From assembly GCA_009720755.1 (NCBI GenBank), contig WNKV01000004.1, forward strand, positions 186,001 to 250,000: 64,000 nt of DNA, given 5' to 3'. A program made the translations under genes and the position numbers. The notes beneath the pieces are model-generated. The model was given only the letters and a program-made list of their open reading frames with translations. It had not been told where the DNA came from and searched no databases. This DNA is from Rhodoplanes serenus (GTDB taxonomy: Bacteria; Pseudomonadota; Alphaproteobacteria; Rhizobiales; Xanthobacteraceae). Within the stretch, counting starts at the first letter, position 1. Every line of letters begins with the position of its first letter. Positions 26,422-35,787 of this stretch are shown in pieces.

Positions 26422-27186
26422 TCAGATGCCGGCGCCGCCGGCGACGTCCGCTTCGAGGTCCGCCCTCACCGCGAGCGCGAGCCCCTGGAGGCCCGGATCG
26501 CTGCGCCGCCGCGGCCGCGGGGCGTCGATCGTGTGGATCGCGGCGATGCGGCCCGGGCTTCCGGCCAGCACCACGACGCGGTCGGCCAGATAGGTCGCCT
26601 CGTCGATGTCGTGGGTGACGAACAGGATGGTCTTGCCGGTCGCGGCACGGATGCGGATCAGCTCGTCCTGGAGGCTCTCGCGGGTGATGGCGTCGAGCGC
26701 CGAGAACGGCTCGTCCATCAGCAGCACGGCGGGATCGACCGCGAGGGCGCGGGCGAGGGCGACACGCTGGCGCTGCCCGCCGGAGAGCTGATGCGGCCAG
26801 CGCCGCGCGAGGTCGGCGAGGCCGACCACGGCGAGTGCCGCCGCGGCACGCGGCCGGCGATCGCGGCGCGGCACGTCGCGGTGCTCCAGCCCGAACGCCA
26901 CGTTGTCGATCACCCGCCGCCACGGCATCAGCCGGGCGTCCTGGAACACCAGCGCGACCGGCCGGCGCCCCGCCCCGGCGCCCGCCACCGTGACGGTGCC
27001 GGCGCTCGGCGGCGCGAGATCGGCGACGACCCGCAGCAGCGTCGACTTGCCGACCCCGGACGGGCCGACGATGGCGAGCAGCTCGCCGCGGCGGACATCG
27101 AGATCGACGCCCTGGAGCACCTCGGTGACGGTGCCGTCGCGCGCGAAGGCGAGCGACAGGCCGCGCAGCGCGATCACGCTTTCCAT
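26422..27186 (-). CDS. ABC transporter ATP-binding protein, SsuB/TauB type
   Basis: The 254-residue product has Walker A GPSGVGKST, Q-loop ALVFQDARLMPWRRV, signature LSGGQRQRVALARAL, Walker B VLLMDEPFSALD and the H-loop LFVTHDIDEATYLADRVVVL. The 'LMPW' after the Q-loop is typical of aliphatic sulfonate/taurine/nitrate importers. ATG 27186 (MESVIAL) is used; ATG 27198 (MAAAMES) is in frame but AGGG abuts it. It overlaps the permease end by 13 nt. Confidence 0.9.
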   Translation of the reverse strand: MESVIALRGLSLAFARDGTVTEVLQGVDLDVRRGELLAIVGPSGVGKSTLLRVVADLAPPSAGTVTVAGAGAGRRPVALVFQDARLMPWRRVIDNVAFGLEHRDVPRRDRRPRAAAALAVVGLADLARRWPHQLSGGQRQRVALARALAVDPAVLLMDEPFSALDAITRESLQDELIRIRAATGKTILFVTHDIDEATYLADRVVVLAGSPGRIAAIHTIDAPRPRRRSDPGLQGLALAVRADLEADVAGGAGI

Positions 27187-27962
27187 CGCAGCAGCCATCC
27201 CTGGAGAGCCACGAACAGGCTGTCGATGAGGCCGTACAGCGCCGCCATGGTGAGCATGTAGACGACCACGATGTCGGTCGCGAGCAGGCTCGACGCCTGC
27301 ATCATCCGCTGCCCGAGCCCGAACACGCCGAAGATCTCGGCCGCCACCACGGCCATCCAGGCTTGTCCGAGGGCGGTGCGCAGGCCGACCAGGATGCCGG
27401 GCGCCGCCGCCGGCAGCAGCACCTTGACGAGACGCGCCGGCGCCGAGCGGAAGCCGAAGGCGGCGGCCAGCTCGATCAGGTCGCGGTCGACGCCGCGAAT
27501 GGCGCCGTGCGCCGCGAAGTAGACGATCCAGAACACCCCGACCGCGATGATGAACACGGCGGCCGACGGCGCCACCCCGAACCAGATGATGGCGAACGGC
27601 ACCCAGGCGAGCCCCGGCACCGGCCGCAGCACCCGCACCACCCAGGCGGTCAGCCCCTCCATGGCCCGCGACATGCCGGTGACGATGCCGAGCGCGACGC
27701 CGAGCGCCGCCCCCACCACGAGGCCGATCGCATAATGGCCGAGGCTCGACGCGACCGCGCTCGGCCACAGGCCGGAGGCCAGCTCGCGCAGGAAGGCGGC
27801 CGGAATGACGCTCGGCGGCGGCAGGAAGGCCGGATTGACCAGCCCGAGGCGAGGGACGGCCTCCCACACGGCCAGGAAGACCGCGAGGCCGGCGAGAGGG
27901 AGGAGGACACTGGAGAGGCGCACTGAACGAGCTCGTGCCGAAATCGACGCCGATGTGACCAC
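27174..27962 (-). CDS. ABC transporter permease, SsuC/TauC type
   Basis: The 262-residue membrane subunit shows about six hydrophobic segments and the EAA-like loop (AFGFRSAPARLVKVLLPAAAPGILVGLRTALGQAWMAVVAAE). The conserved FLPPPSVIPAAF after helix 1 is typical of this importer group. The start is uncertain: GTG 27962 is the first codon that gives a full family-length protein, with only a weak ribosome-binding site. It is separated from the binding protein by a palindromic repeat. Confidence 0.85.
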   Translation of the reverse strand: MVTSASISARARSVRLSSVLLPLAGLAVFLAVWEAVPRLGLVNPAFLPPPSVIPAAFLRELASGLWPSAVASSLGHYAIGLVVGAALGVALGIVTGMSRAMEGLTAWVVRVLRPVPGLAWVPFAIIWFGVAPSAAVFIIAVGVFWIVYFAAHGAIRGVDRDLIELAAAFGFRSAPARLVKVLLPAAAPGILVGLRTALGQAWMAVVAAEIFGVFGLGQRMMQASSLLATDIVVVYMLTMAALYGLIDSLFVALQGWLLRWKA

Positions 27963-27969
27963 ATTTGCT

Positions 27970-28060
27970 CGTCATGGCCGGGCGCGTCCCGGCCTCCCAC
28001 GCCTTTTCGTCCGGTGAGACGGGAAGACCGTGGATGCCCGGCACGAGGCCGGACATGACG
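27970..28060. repeat. GTCATGGCCGGGC-type palindromic repeat
   Basis: A 91-bp element whose ends are inverted: CGTCATGGCCGGGC at the left and the complement of CGTCATGTCCGGCC at the right. It has an inner hairpin (GGCCGGG, 5 nt, CCCGGCC) near the left end. Palindromes of this kind are scattered through Rhizobiales genomes. A short relative lies at 40054-40075. It sits between the binding-protein stop and the permease start inside one ABC operon. Confidence 0.75.
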
Positions 28061-28082
28061 ACGTGAGACGAAACCGCCGGCG

Positions 28083-29159
28083 CTACTGCGTCGCCGTCGC
28101 CCTGACGAAATAGCGGGGCTCGAACAGGCCATCGAGCGGCAGCTCGCGGTCGAGCGTGCCGAGCGTCACCTGATAGCGCTGCATCGCGGCCGTCGCCGTC
28201 ACGATGCTGCGCGGGTCGGCCACGAACTTCGAGGCGGGCGAGGCGAGCGCCGCCCGGATGGTGGCGCTGTCGACGATGCCCTTGCCGAGGGCCGCCTCGA
28301 TCGGGGGCGCGGCGCGGGCCGGGTCCTCCTGGATCAGCCGGACGGCACGCACCACCGCGTCGACCAGCGCCTGCGCCTGCGCCGGGTTCTTGTCCAGGAA
28401 CGCCGCCGTGGCGGCCACCACGGTGCCGGGCTGACCCGGGAACATCTCGCCGCCGAGCGCCACCAGCCGGATGCCGGGATCGCGGCCCCGCACGATGGCG
28501 ACCGCCGGCTCGCGCACCGTCGCACCCTCGACGGCGCCGACCTGCACGGCCTGCTGGGTGGCGTCGATGCCCATCGGCACGATGGTGACGTCGGCCTTGT
28601 CGACCTTGCCGACCTCCCACAGCCAGTGCTGAAGCGTGGTGTTGGGGACCGAGCCGGCCGGCTGGGTGGCGAGCCGGGCCGGGCTGCCGGCGGCGGCGCG
28701 ATAGCGGCGGAAGGCCTCGGCGGGGGTGACGCCGGGCTCGAAGTGGCGGGCCAGCTTGGCGGTCGCCACGAAGGTCATCTCCTCGACCGCGGTGGCGGCG
28801 ACGACGCGCACATCGACGCCGCGCGAGCGGGCGACGACCAGCGGCGCGACGCCGGCCACATAGATGTCGATGGTGCCGGAGGCGAGCGCCGCGATCATGT
28901 TGGGCCCCGACTCGAAGGTGGTGAACGTCGCCTCGATGCCGGCGGCCTTCAGCCAGCCCTCCCGGTCGGCGACGAACACCGGCGCGGCGCCGAGGATCGG
29001 GATCACGCCGATGCGCGCCTTGACGGGCGCCGCCGCGGGAGGCGTGGCGGGAGGCGTGCCTTGCGCGAGCGCCGGGCCGGCCGCCACAGCGGCCGCGAGG
29101 CCGCCCAGAACGGTGCCGGCCAGGATGGTCCGGCGGGAGACAGAACGGGTGCGGGTCAT
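28083..29159 (-). CDS. ABC transporter substrate-binding protein (SsuA/NMT1-like), Tat-type leader
   Basis: The 358-residue product starts MTRTRSVSRRTILAGTVLGG, a twin-arginine leader ending near ALAQG, then a Pro-rich linker and the two-lobe binding fold (KARIGVIPILGAAPVFVADREGWLKAAGIEATFTTF, ALASGTIDIYVAGVAPLV, PGTVVAATAAFLDKNPAQA). It is the partner of the permease and ATPase downstream. Divergence from metZ hints at a sulfur compound, but that is inference. Confidence 0.87.
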   Translation of the reverse strand: MTRTRSVSRRTILAGTVLGGLAAAVAAGPALAQGTPPATPPAAAPVKARIGVIPILGAAPVFVADREGWLKAAGIEATFTTFESGPNMIAALASGTIDIYVAGVAPLVVARSRGVDVRVVAATAVEEMTFVATAKLARHFEPGVTPAEAFRRYRAAAGSPARLATQPAGSVPNTTLQHWLWEVGKVDKADVTIVPMGIDATQQAVQVGAVEGATVREPAVAIVRGRDPGIRLVALGGEMFPGQPGTVVAATAAFLDKNPAQAQALVDAVVRAVRLIQEDPARAAPPIEAALGKGIVDSATIRAALASPASKFVADPRSIVTATAAMQRYQVTLGTLDRELPLDGLFEPRYFVRATATQ

Positions 29160-29184
29160 CGCGGGCTCCGGGTGACGCGGACGG

Positions 29185-29201
29185 TGTTGTGTGCTGCAAC
29201 A
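29185..29201. promoter_or_regulatory. Possible operator dyad between the ABC operon and metZ
   Basis: TGTTG, 7 nt, CAACA form a perfect short dyad 26 bp upstream of the binding-protein start. It lies in the 333-bp divergent gap 29160-29492, at a locally less GC-rich spot (about 29185-29240). No standard riboswitch or named operator was recognised in the rest of the gap, which is GC-rich and holds no gene. Confidence 0.25.
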
Positions 29202-29492
29202 AGGCGATTGTTTCTCCGGACCGCAATATGGCGGCTACAGTTTGGAAGGTCCTTCTCCACCGGGCCGAGTTCGAGCGACGAACCCATCGTCTGCGCCCCC
29301 GTTCGGAGAAGCCGTCCGCGGCCGTGGGCCGGATCGGAGTGCCGCAGCGGACGGCATGGCGGCAGCGCCCCCGCGGTGCCGCTGGTGGCGGCCGGTGGCT
29401 TGTGCTCTATGGCGGCGAGCCGAGCCGCCGCAGGCCGCGGCGGCGTCATGTCCCCGGAGCGGCCGCGCCGCTCCCGTCAGTGAACCGCCGCG

Positions 29493-30710
29493 ATGCTCGA
29501 TACCAAAGCCTCTCCGCCCGGCCCGCCCGTGTCGGACACCGACCTGCATCCCGAAACCCGCCTGGTGCATGCCGGCATCCTGCGGTCGCCCTTCGGCGAG
29601 ACCGCCGAGACACTCTATCTGACCCAAGGCTTCGTCTACGACCGCGCCGAGACCGCCGAGGCGCGCTTCAAGAACGAGGACCCGGGCTATCAGTATTCGC
29701 GCTACGGCAATCCGACGCTGTCGATGTTCGAGGATCGGCTGGCGGCGCTCGAGGGCGCCGAGGCGTGCCGTGCCACCGCGACCGGCATGGCGGCCGTGCA
29801 CGGCGCCATCGTCAGCCTCGTCAAGGCCGGCGACCATGTGGTGGCGCCGCGCGCCATGTTCGGCTCGTGCCGGTGGATCATCGAGGAGATGCTGCCGCGC
29901 TTCGGCGTGACGTCGACTCTGGTCGACGGCGCCGATCTCGACCAGTGGCGCGCCGCGGTGCGGCCGGAGACGGCGCTGTTCTTCTTGGAGACGCCGTGCA
30001 ATCCGACGCTGGAGGTGCTCGACATCGCGGCGATCGCCGAGATCGCTCACGCGGCCGGCGCGCTGCTCGTCGTCGACAACGTGTTCGCGACGCCGCTGCA
30101 TCAGCGGCCGTTGGCGCTCGGCGCCGACGTGGTCGTCTACTCGGCCACCAAGCACATCGACGGCCAGGGCCGCTGCATGGGCGGCGCCATTCTGGCGTCA
30201 CGGGTGCTGATCGAGGAACGCATCCAGCTCTTCCTGCGGATGACCGGCCCGTCGATGTCGCCGTTCAACGCTTGGGTGCTGGTGAAGAGCCTGGAGACGC
30301 TGCCGCTGCGCATCGCCCGTCAGGCGGAGACCGCCGGCAAGCTCGCCGACGTGCTGGCGGGCCTCGCGCCGGTGACGCGGGTCATCTTCCCGGGCCGCGC
30401 CGATCATCCGCAAGCGGCGCTGATCGCCCGCCAGATGAGCGGTCCGTCGACGCTGATCGCCTTCGAGGTCGCGGGCGGCAAGGCGGGTGCGTTCCGCTTC
30501 CAGAACGCGCTGCGGCTGGTGCGTATCTCCAACAATCTCGGCGACGCCAAGAGCCTGATCACCCATCCGGCGACGACGACGCATTCGCGCTTCAAGCCGG
30601 AGGAGCGGGCAGCCCTCGGCATCTCGGACGGGCTGTTGCGCCTCTCGGTCGGGCTCGAGCACGCCGACGACCTCGCGGCCGATCTGACGCAGGCCGCGGC
30701 GGTGCTCTGA
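29493..30710 (+). CDS. metZ: O-succinylhomoserine sulfhydrylase
   Basis: This PLP enzyme makes homocysteine from O-succinylhomoserine and sulfide in methionine synthesis. The 405-residue product has the Cys/Met PLP-family blocks ETAETLYLTQGFVYD, YQYSRYGNPT, the active-site Lys220 in SATKHIDGQGRCMGG, GPSMSPFNAW and a C-terminal THSRFKPEERAALGISDGLLRLSVGLE. The 'TKHIDGQGR' form is typical of MetZ rather than MetB or MetY. It is divergent from a sulfonate-type ABC importer, and is followed by a hairpin shared with the convergent CobW gene. Confidence 0.92.
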   Translation: MLDTKASPPGPPVSDTDLHPETRLVHAGILRSPFGETAETLYLTQGFVYDRAETAEARFKNEDPGYQYSRYGNPTLSMFEDRLAALEGAEACRATATGMAAVHGAIVSLVKAGDHVVAPRAMFGSCRWIIEEMLPRFGVTSTLVDGADLDQWRAAVRPETALFFLETPCNPTLEVLDIAAIAEIAHAAGALLVVDNVFATPLHQRPLALGADVVVYSATKHIDGQGRCMGGAILASRVLIEERIQLFLRMTGPSMSPFNAWVLVKSLETLPLRIARQAETAGKLADVLAGLAPVTRVIFPGRADHPQAALIARQMSGPSTLIAFEVAGGKAGAFRFQNALRLVRISNNLGDAKSLITHPATTTHSRFKPEERAALGISDGLLRLSVGLEHADDLAADLTQAAAVL

Positions 30711-30730
30711 CGCCCGTCATCCGACGCTGC

Positions 30731-30753
30731 CTCGCCCCGCACAGCGGGGCGAG
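30731..30753. terminator. Bidirectional hairpin between metZ and the CobW gene
   Basis: Ten-bp perfect arms (CTCGCCCCGC and its complement) around ACA sit in the 56-bp gap between two convergent genes. No T-run follows on either side, so it may act with Rho or as a 3'-end stabiliser. Confidence 0.6.
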
Positions 30754-30766
30754 ATGCAGAAGGACT

Positions 30767-31771
30767 CTACCCCGCCAGGCACGCCCGCAGGCCCGCCTCG
30801 ACGGCGGCGCGGTCGAGGTGACGCCCGATCAGCACGATGCGCGAGGCGCGCGGCTGGCGGCCCCACGGATCGGCGGAGCGGATCTCCATCATCCGGTGGA
30901 CGCCCTGGATGACGTGGCGGCGCGGGTCGCCAGCCATGGCGACGATGCCCTTGAGGCGGAAGATGTCGTCGCCGCGTGCGGCGAGCAGGTCGCGTAGGAA
31001 GGCGTCGAGCCTCGCCGGCACGAAGGCGCCGGCATCGACGAACGACATCGTCTCCAGCGCCGGATCGTGCGCGTGATGATGGTGGGAGACGTCGAGGAAA
31101 TGCGCGTCGGCCGCCAACGTCTTCGAGAGGTCGAAGGCGCCGATGCCGAGAATCTGCTCCAGCTCCACCTTGGCGTAGCTCGACCGGATGATGTCGGCGG
31201 TGGCGTTGAGGCCGCGCAGGCGCCCCTCCACGCTCGCCACCTCCGGCTCGTCGACGAGATCGACCTTGTTGACGATCAGCCGGTCGGCCGCGACGATCTG
31301 GTCGACCGCCTGGTTGTCGACGCCGTGCAGGTCGGGATCGTCGAGATGGGCGCCGATGTGCTTGGCGTCGACCAGCGTGACGATGCCGTCGAGCGTCACC
31401 TGGCGGGCCACCGCGTCGTCGACGAAGAAGGCGGCCGCCACCGGGGTCGGATCGGCGATGCCGGTGGTCTCGACCAGGATGTGGTCGAACTTCTCGCGCC
31501 GCGCCATCAGCTTCTGCAACACCTCGATCAGATCCTGGCGGACGCTGGCGGTGCAGCAGATGCAGCCGTTGGTCATCTCGTAGATCTCCTCCTCCGAGGT
31601 GAGGACGAGACCCGAATCGATGTTGACCTCGCCGAACTCGTTCTCGATCACGGCGATGCGGTGGCCGTGGCGCTCGGTGAGGATGTAGTTGAGGAGCGTC
31701 GTCTTCCCGGCGCCGAGAAAGCCGGTCAGGATGGTGACGGGAACGGGGGTGGTGGTTTCGGTCTGGGTCAT
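30767..31771 (-). CDS. CobW/COG0523-family GTP-binding metallochaperone
   Basis: The 334-residue G3E GTPase has Walker [12 protein letters not shown], the metal-binding CxCC motif in [10 protein letters not shown], the DxxG-like [13 protein letters not shown] for guanine binding, a His-rich stretch ([11 protein letters not shown]), and the C-terminal CobW_C domain ([22 protein letters not shown]). Family members deliver Zn, Co or other metals to target enzymes. ATG 31771 overlaps the molybdenum-subunit stop (ATGA), so it is the last gene of the hydroxylase/amidohydrolase unit. It may load metal into one of those enzymes. Confidence 0.9.
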   Translation of the reverse strand: MTQTETTTPVPVTILTGFLGAGKTTLLNYILTERHGHRIAVIENEFGEVNIDSGLVLTSEEEIYEMTNGCICCTASVRQDLIEVLQKLMARREKFDHILVETTGIADPTPVAAAFFVDDAVARQVTLDGIVTLVDAKHIGAHLDDPDLHGVDNQAVDQIVAADRLIVNKVDLVDEPEVASVEGRLRGLNATADIIRSSYAKVELEQILGIGAFDLSKTLAADAHFLDVSHHHHAHDPALETMSFVDAGAFVPARLDAFLRDLLAARGDDIFRLKGIVAMAGDPRRHVIQGVHRMMEIRSADPWGRQPRASRIVLIGRHLDRAAVEAGLRACLAG

Positions 31772-34083
31772 TGGTCCGTCTGGTCGGGTTGGTCGGCGGC
31801 GCCGGGCGTCGGTGTTGCGCCCTTCTCGGCCAGCGCGGCGAGCACCTGCTCGGGCGTGATCGGGTAGTGGCGGAAGCGCACGCCGATCGCGTCGTGCACC
31901 GCATTGGCGATGGCCGGGCCGATGGCGATGATCGGGTCCTCGCCGACGCCCTTGGCGCCGAACGGGCCGCCTTCGTCCGGCGCCGTCTCCAGGATGATGG
32001 TGCGGATCGGCGGCATGTCCATGGCGAGCGGCATCTTGTAGTCGACGAAGCTCGCATTGAGCGGGCGCCCGTCACGCGGGTCGACACGGAAATCCTCGGT
32101 CAGCGTGTGGCCGATGCCCTGCTGGATGCCGCCCTCGATCTGGCCGGCGGCGGCGACCGGGTGAATCACCTTGCCGATCTCATGCACCGGCACGACCTGC
32201 ACGACGTCGATCTGGCCGGTTTCGGTGTCGACCTCGACCTCGACGAAATGCGCCGCGAACGAGTACGACTTGGTCGGTCGATAGCTGTCCTCGCCGACGA
32301 GCTGCGGGGCCGGGATGCCGCGCTCCGCCGCGATGGCGTCGGCGACGGTGAGGGAGAGGCCCGGCACGCCGCGCACCGTGACGACGCCGTCGCGGATGTC
32401 GAGATCGTCCGCCGCGACCTCCAGCCGGTCGGCGGCGCGCGCCAGGACCTTGGCCTTCACCTGCGCGGCCGCCATCTGGCAGGCGCGGCCCGCCATGTAG
32501 GTGGTGTGGCTGGCGAAGGCGCCGATGTCCCACGGCACCACGTCGGTGTCGCCATGCACCACGGCGACATCCTCGAAGCGGACGCCGAGCTCCTCGGCGG
32601 TGATCTGCGCGAGCGCCGTGTGGGCGCCGGTGCCGAGCCCGGTGGTGCCGGTGAACAGCGTGACGGTGCCGTCCTCGTTCATGCGGACGATGGCGTTGCC
32701 CTGCTCCTTGATGCCCGGATAGGCGGAGGAGCCGTGCATCTCGCAGCCCATGCCCCAGCCGCGCCGGCGGCGGCCCGTATCGTGTGATTTCGGCGCTGCG
32801 CGGCGCGCGGCCCAGCCGGTCTCCTCCAGGCCGCGGCGGATGCAGTCTTCGAGGCCGTGGCCGACGATCGGGTGGCCGGAGGGCGCGAGGTCGCCGTCGC
32901 GCACGGCGTTCATCAGCTTCAACGCCGCCGGGTCGAGCCCGAGCTGCTCTGCCGCCTCGTCCATCTGGCTGTCGAGCGCGTAATAGGACTGCACCACGCC
33001 GTAGCCCCGGAAGGCGCCGGCGATCGGCGTGTTGGTGTAGACGCAGCGGCCGACCAGGTGGACGTTGTCGCAGCGGTAGAGCGAGGTGAGCGACGCGGTG
33101 GCGACCGCGGTGACGCCCGGCCCGTGCGACCCGTAGGCGCCGCTGTCGAAGACGATCTCGGCCTCGCGCGCCGTGATGGTGCCGTCGCGGCGGAAGCCCT
33201 GCTTCAGCCGGATGGAGCCGGAGTGGCGGGTGCGGCCGCCGAGGAACGTCTCCTTGCGGGAGAACTCCATCCGCACCGGCCGGCCGGTGCGCTGCGCCAG
33301 CAGCGCGCACAGGAACTCGTGCTGAAAGAGATCCTGCTTGGCGCCGAAGCCGCCGCCCATGTGATCGACCAGCACCCGCACCTTGGTGAGCGGCAGGCCC
33401 AGCACCTCGGCGAGCGTGCCGCGCACCATGAAGGGGCTCTGGGTCGAGGTCCAGATGGTCAGCTTGCCGAGCGCGTCCCACTGGCAGACGCAGACGTTCG
33501 GCTCCATGTAGGCCGGCACCGGGCGGCCGAGCGTGTAGGTGCCTTCGACGATCAGGTCGGCGGCCGCGAAGCCCGCCGCGACGTCGCCGCGCGTCACCAC
33601 CACGGGGTCGAGCACCAGGTTGCCGCCGGGGCCGACCGCGTGGATCGCCGGAGCGCCGGGGGCGAGCGCGTCGGCCACCGTGAGCAGCGCCGGCAGCGGC
33701 TCGTAGTCGACGGTGATCAGCTCCAGCGCAGCTTCGGCGATCTCCTCGCTGTCGGCCGCGACCGCGGCGACGCCCTCGCCGTGATAACGGACCGTGGTGT
33801 CGAGGATGTACTGATCCTTGGTGACCGAGGCGGAGCGCGGATGCGGCGAGCCGTAATGCAGCACCCGCGGCACGTCGGCGTGGGTCAGCACGGCGCGCAC
33901 GCCCGGCAGCGCCAGGGCGCGGCTGGCGTCGATCGCCCGGATGCGCGCATGCGCCACCGTCGATCGCTTGATCTTGCCGTGCAGCAGCCCGGGCAGGGCC
34001 ACGTCGCCGGCATAGACGGCGCTGCCGGTCACCTTGCCCAGCGTGTCCCAGCGCGTGACGCTGCGGCCGATCACGGACGTCAT
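31768..34083 (-). CDS. Molybdenum hydroxylase, large molybdopterin-binding subunit
   Basis: This is the catalytic subunit of a xanthine-dehydrogenase-family hydroxylase, which adds oxygen from water to an aromatic or heteroaromatic ring. The 771-residue product has an N-terminal Ald_Xan_dh_C domain ([29 protein letters not shown]) and Mo-cofactor loops [15 protein letters not shown], and the catalytic-Glu block [10 protein letters not shown] near the C-terminus. The AFRGYG loop differs from the CoxL form (AYRCSFR), so this is not CO dehydrogenase. The substrate is unknown. No xdhC-type maturation gene is nearby. Confidence 0.9.
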   Translation of the reverse strand: MTSVIGRSVTRWDTLGKVTGSAVYAGDVALPGLLHGKIKRSTVAHARIRAIDASRALALPGVRAVLTHADVPRVLHYGSPHPRSASVTKDQYILDTTVRYHGEGVAAVAADSEEIAEAALELITVDYEPLPALLTVADALAPGAPAIHAVGPGGNLVLDPVVVTRGDVAAGFAAADLIVEGTYTLGRPVPAYMEPNVCVCQWDALGKLTIWTSTQSPFMVRGTLAEVLGLPLTKVRVLVDHMGGGFGAKQDLFQHEFLCALLAQRTGRPVRMEFSRKETFLGGRTRHSGSIRLKQGFRRDGTITAREAEIVFDSGAYGSHGPGVTAVATASLTSLYRCDNVHLVGRCVYTNTPIAGAFRGYGVVQSYYALDSQMDEAAEQLGLDPAALKLMNAVRDGDLAPSGHPIVGHGLEDCIRRGLEETGWAARRAAPKSHDTGRRRRGWGMGCEMHGSSAYPGIKEQGNAIVRMNEDGTVTLFTGTTGLGTGAHTALAQITAEELGVRFEDVAVVHGDTDVVPWDIGAFASHTTYMAGRACQMAAAQVKAKVLARAADRLEVAADDLDIRDGVVTVRGVPGLSLTVADAIAAERGIPAPQLVGEDSYRPTKSYSFAAHFVEVEVDTETGQIDVVQVVPVHEIGKVIHPVAAAGQIEGGIQQGIGHTLTEDFRVDPRDGRPLNASFVDYKMPLAMDMPPIRTIILETAPDEGGPFGAKGVGEDPIIAIGPAIANAVHDAIGVRFRHYPITPEQVLAALAEKGATPTPGAADQPDQTDQ

Positions 34084-34143
34084 GGCTGTGCTGCTCCTCG
34101 CGGTTCGCGTCCCGGGTGTCGCTCGCGGGCGGTCGTCATGCCC

Positions 34144-35154
34144 TCACGGCATCCGCTCCGCCGCCGGCGGCAGGAACGCATTGGTGAACACGTCGGCGGC
34201 CTTCGCCTTGTTCTTGTACTCGTAGGTGAGGCCGATCTGCTCGATCGACTTGGCGAGGCGCGCCGGGTCGACGTCGCCGATGCCGTTCTGCTTCACCCAC
34301 GGCGTGACGATGTTCTCGGCGAGCACGCGCCGGAGGCGGGCCAGCTCGGTCTTCTCGTCGGCGGTCTCGTTGCGCTTCATCATCGCCTTGATGGCGGAGT
34401 CGGGGTCGCGCGCCGTGTCGATCAGCCCCTTGATGGTGGCGCGCACGAAGCCGCGCACCGCCTGGGGGTTCGCCTTCAGGAAGTCGGAGTTGACCACGAT
34501 GGCGTTGCCATAGAGCGACAGGCCGTGGTCGGCCATCAGGATCATCACGATGTCGTCGGGCGGAATGTTCTTCTGGCGCAAGTTGAAGAACATCGAGAAG
34601 CTGAATCCCACGATGGCGTCGACCCGCCCGTCGGCCAGCATCGGCTCGCGCACCGGGAAGCCGAGACTCTCGATCCTCAGCTTGCTCTCGTCGATCCCGG
34701 CGGCATCGACGAACGCCTTCCACTGGGCGAAGGCGCCGTCGCCCGGCGGGGCGCCGACCACGCGACCTTCCAGATCCTTCGGCTTGGCGATGCCGGTGCG
34801 CTTCAGGCTGGCGACCGCGAAGGCCGGCCGGTCGTAGACCATCAGGACGGCCTTGACGTCCTTGTCGGGGCTCTGGTCGCGGAAGCGCACCAGCGAGTTG
34901 ATGTCGAAGAAGCCGATCTGATAGGTGCCGATGGCGACCCGCGGGATGCCGGCCACCGATCCGGAGCCGGTGTCGATCGACACGTTCAGGCCCTCGGCCT
35001 TGTAGTAGCCCTTGTCGAGGGCGACGAAGTAGGGCGCCGTCTGGCCTTCGAACTTCCAGTCGAGCGAGAATCTCACGTCGGTGTCGGCGGCGGCCGGTTG
35101 GGTGGTGGCGGCCATCAGCACAGCCACGACTCCGGCGAGCAGGGATCGGATCAT
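34144..35154 (-). CDS. Orphan periplasmic substrate-binding protein (THI5/NMT1-like)
   Basis: The 336-residue product has a signal peptide (MIRSLLAGVVAVLMAATTQPAAA) and the family pattern VRFSLDWKFEGQTAPYFVALDKGYYKAEGLNVSIDTG, PPGDGAFAQW and VGFSFSMFFNLRQ. The 'LDWKF...P...A...GYY..EGL' start is close to the hydroxymethylpyrimidine/riboflavin-type THI5 proteins. Permease and ATPase genes do not accompany it. It lies between the 2Fe-2S and Mo subunits of a hydroxylase, so the ligand is probably the hydroxylase substrate or a precursor. ATG 35154 has GGAG about 10 nt upstream. Confidence 0.87.
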   Translation of the reverse strand: MIRSLLAGVVAVLMAATTQPAAADTDVRFSLDWKFEGQTAPYFVALDKGYYKAEGLNVSIDTGSGSVAGIPRVAIGTYQIGFFDINSLVRFRDQSPDKDVKAVLMVYDRPAFAVASLKRTGIAKPKDLEGRVVGAPPGDGAFAQWKAFVDAAGIDESKLRIESLGFPVREPMLADGRVDAIVGFSFSMFFNLRQKNIPPDDIVMILMADHGLSLYGNAIVVNSDFLKANPQAVRGFVRATIKGLIDTARDPDSAIKAMMKRNETADEKTELARLRRVLAENIVTPWVKQNGIGDVDPARLAKSIEQIGLTYEYKNKAKAADVFTNAFLPPAAERMP

Positions 35155-35283
35155 GGTGTCACACTCCAGTGTCCCGGGCCGACGATCGGCGAACCGGCCG
35201 TCGCGGTCCAATGTCGCCATGGTAGGGCGATGCCGTGAACGCCGCCAGCGCGTCCGCGTCGCGCCGGTCACGAGTGCGCCGGC

Positions 35284-35787
35284 TCAGCGCCCGGCCGGCG
35301 GCGGCGCTGCGGCGAGCCGTCGCGCCGCGTCCTTCACCGCCTCGATGATCTTGGTATACCCCGTGCAACGGCAGATGTTGCCGGCGAGCCCGAAGCGGAT
35401 GTCCTCCTCGCTCGGATCGGGATGGCGATCGAGCAGCGCCTTGGCCATGACGATGATGCCGGGCGTGCAGAAGCCGCACTGCGAGGCGCCGAGATCCATG
35501 AAGCTCTGCTGGAGCGGATGGAGCTGGCCTGCCGCCGGCGCGATGCCCTCGATGGTGGTCACCGCGGCGCCGTCGGCCTCGACAGCGAGAACCAGGCAGG
35601 CGTTCACCGGCGTGCCGTCGAGCAGAACCGTGCAGGCGCCGCAATCGCCGACGTCGCAGCCCTTCTTGGTGCCGGTCAGGCCCAGCTCGGTGCGCAGCAC
35701 GTCGAGCAGCGTGCGGGAGGGAGCGACGCGCAGCGGTCGCGCCTCGCCGTTGATGGTCACCGTGATGGCGTGGAGACCGTCGGTCAT
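35284..35787 (-). CDS. Molybdenum hydroxylase, 2Fe-2S small subunit
   Basis: The 167-residue electron-transfer subunit has a plant-ferredoxin-type cluster (Cys44, Cys49, Cys52, Cys64 in KKGCDVGDCGACTVLL...ACL) and a second cluster (Cys104, Cys107, Cys139, Cys141 in QCGFCTPG and NICRCTGY). All eight ligands are intact. ATG 35787 overlaps the FAD-subunit stop (ATGA). The cofactor order FAD, FeS, then Mo after one interposed gene is a common operon layout. Confidence 0.95.
   Translation of the reverse strand: MTDGLHAITVTINGEARPLRVAPSRTLLDVLRTELGLTGTKKGCDVGDCGACTVLLDGTPVNACLVLAVEADGAAVTTIEGIAPAAGQLHPLQQSFMDLGASQCGFCTPGIIVMAKALLDRHPDPSEEDIRFGLAGNICRCTGYTKIIEAVKDAARRLAAAPPPAGR

Noticed and set aside
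27187-29226. Upstream extension of the ABC ATPase frame over the permease and binding-protein genes
   Set aside because: Reads as Arg/Ala-rich antisense-like sequence and overlaps two well-supported genes. The ATPase starts at 27186 or 27198.
29160-29492. SAM-II-type riboswitch before metZ
   Set aside because: Alphaproteobacterial metZ often has one, but the conserved pseudoknot core of SAM-II was not found.
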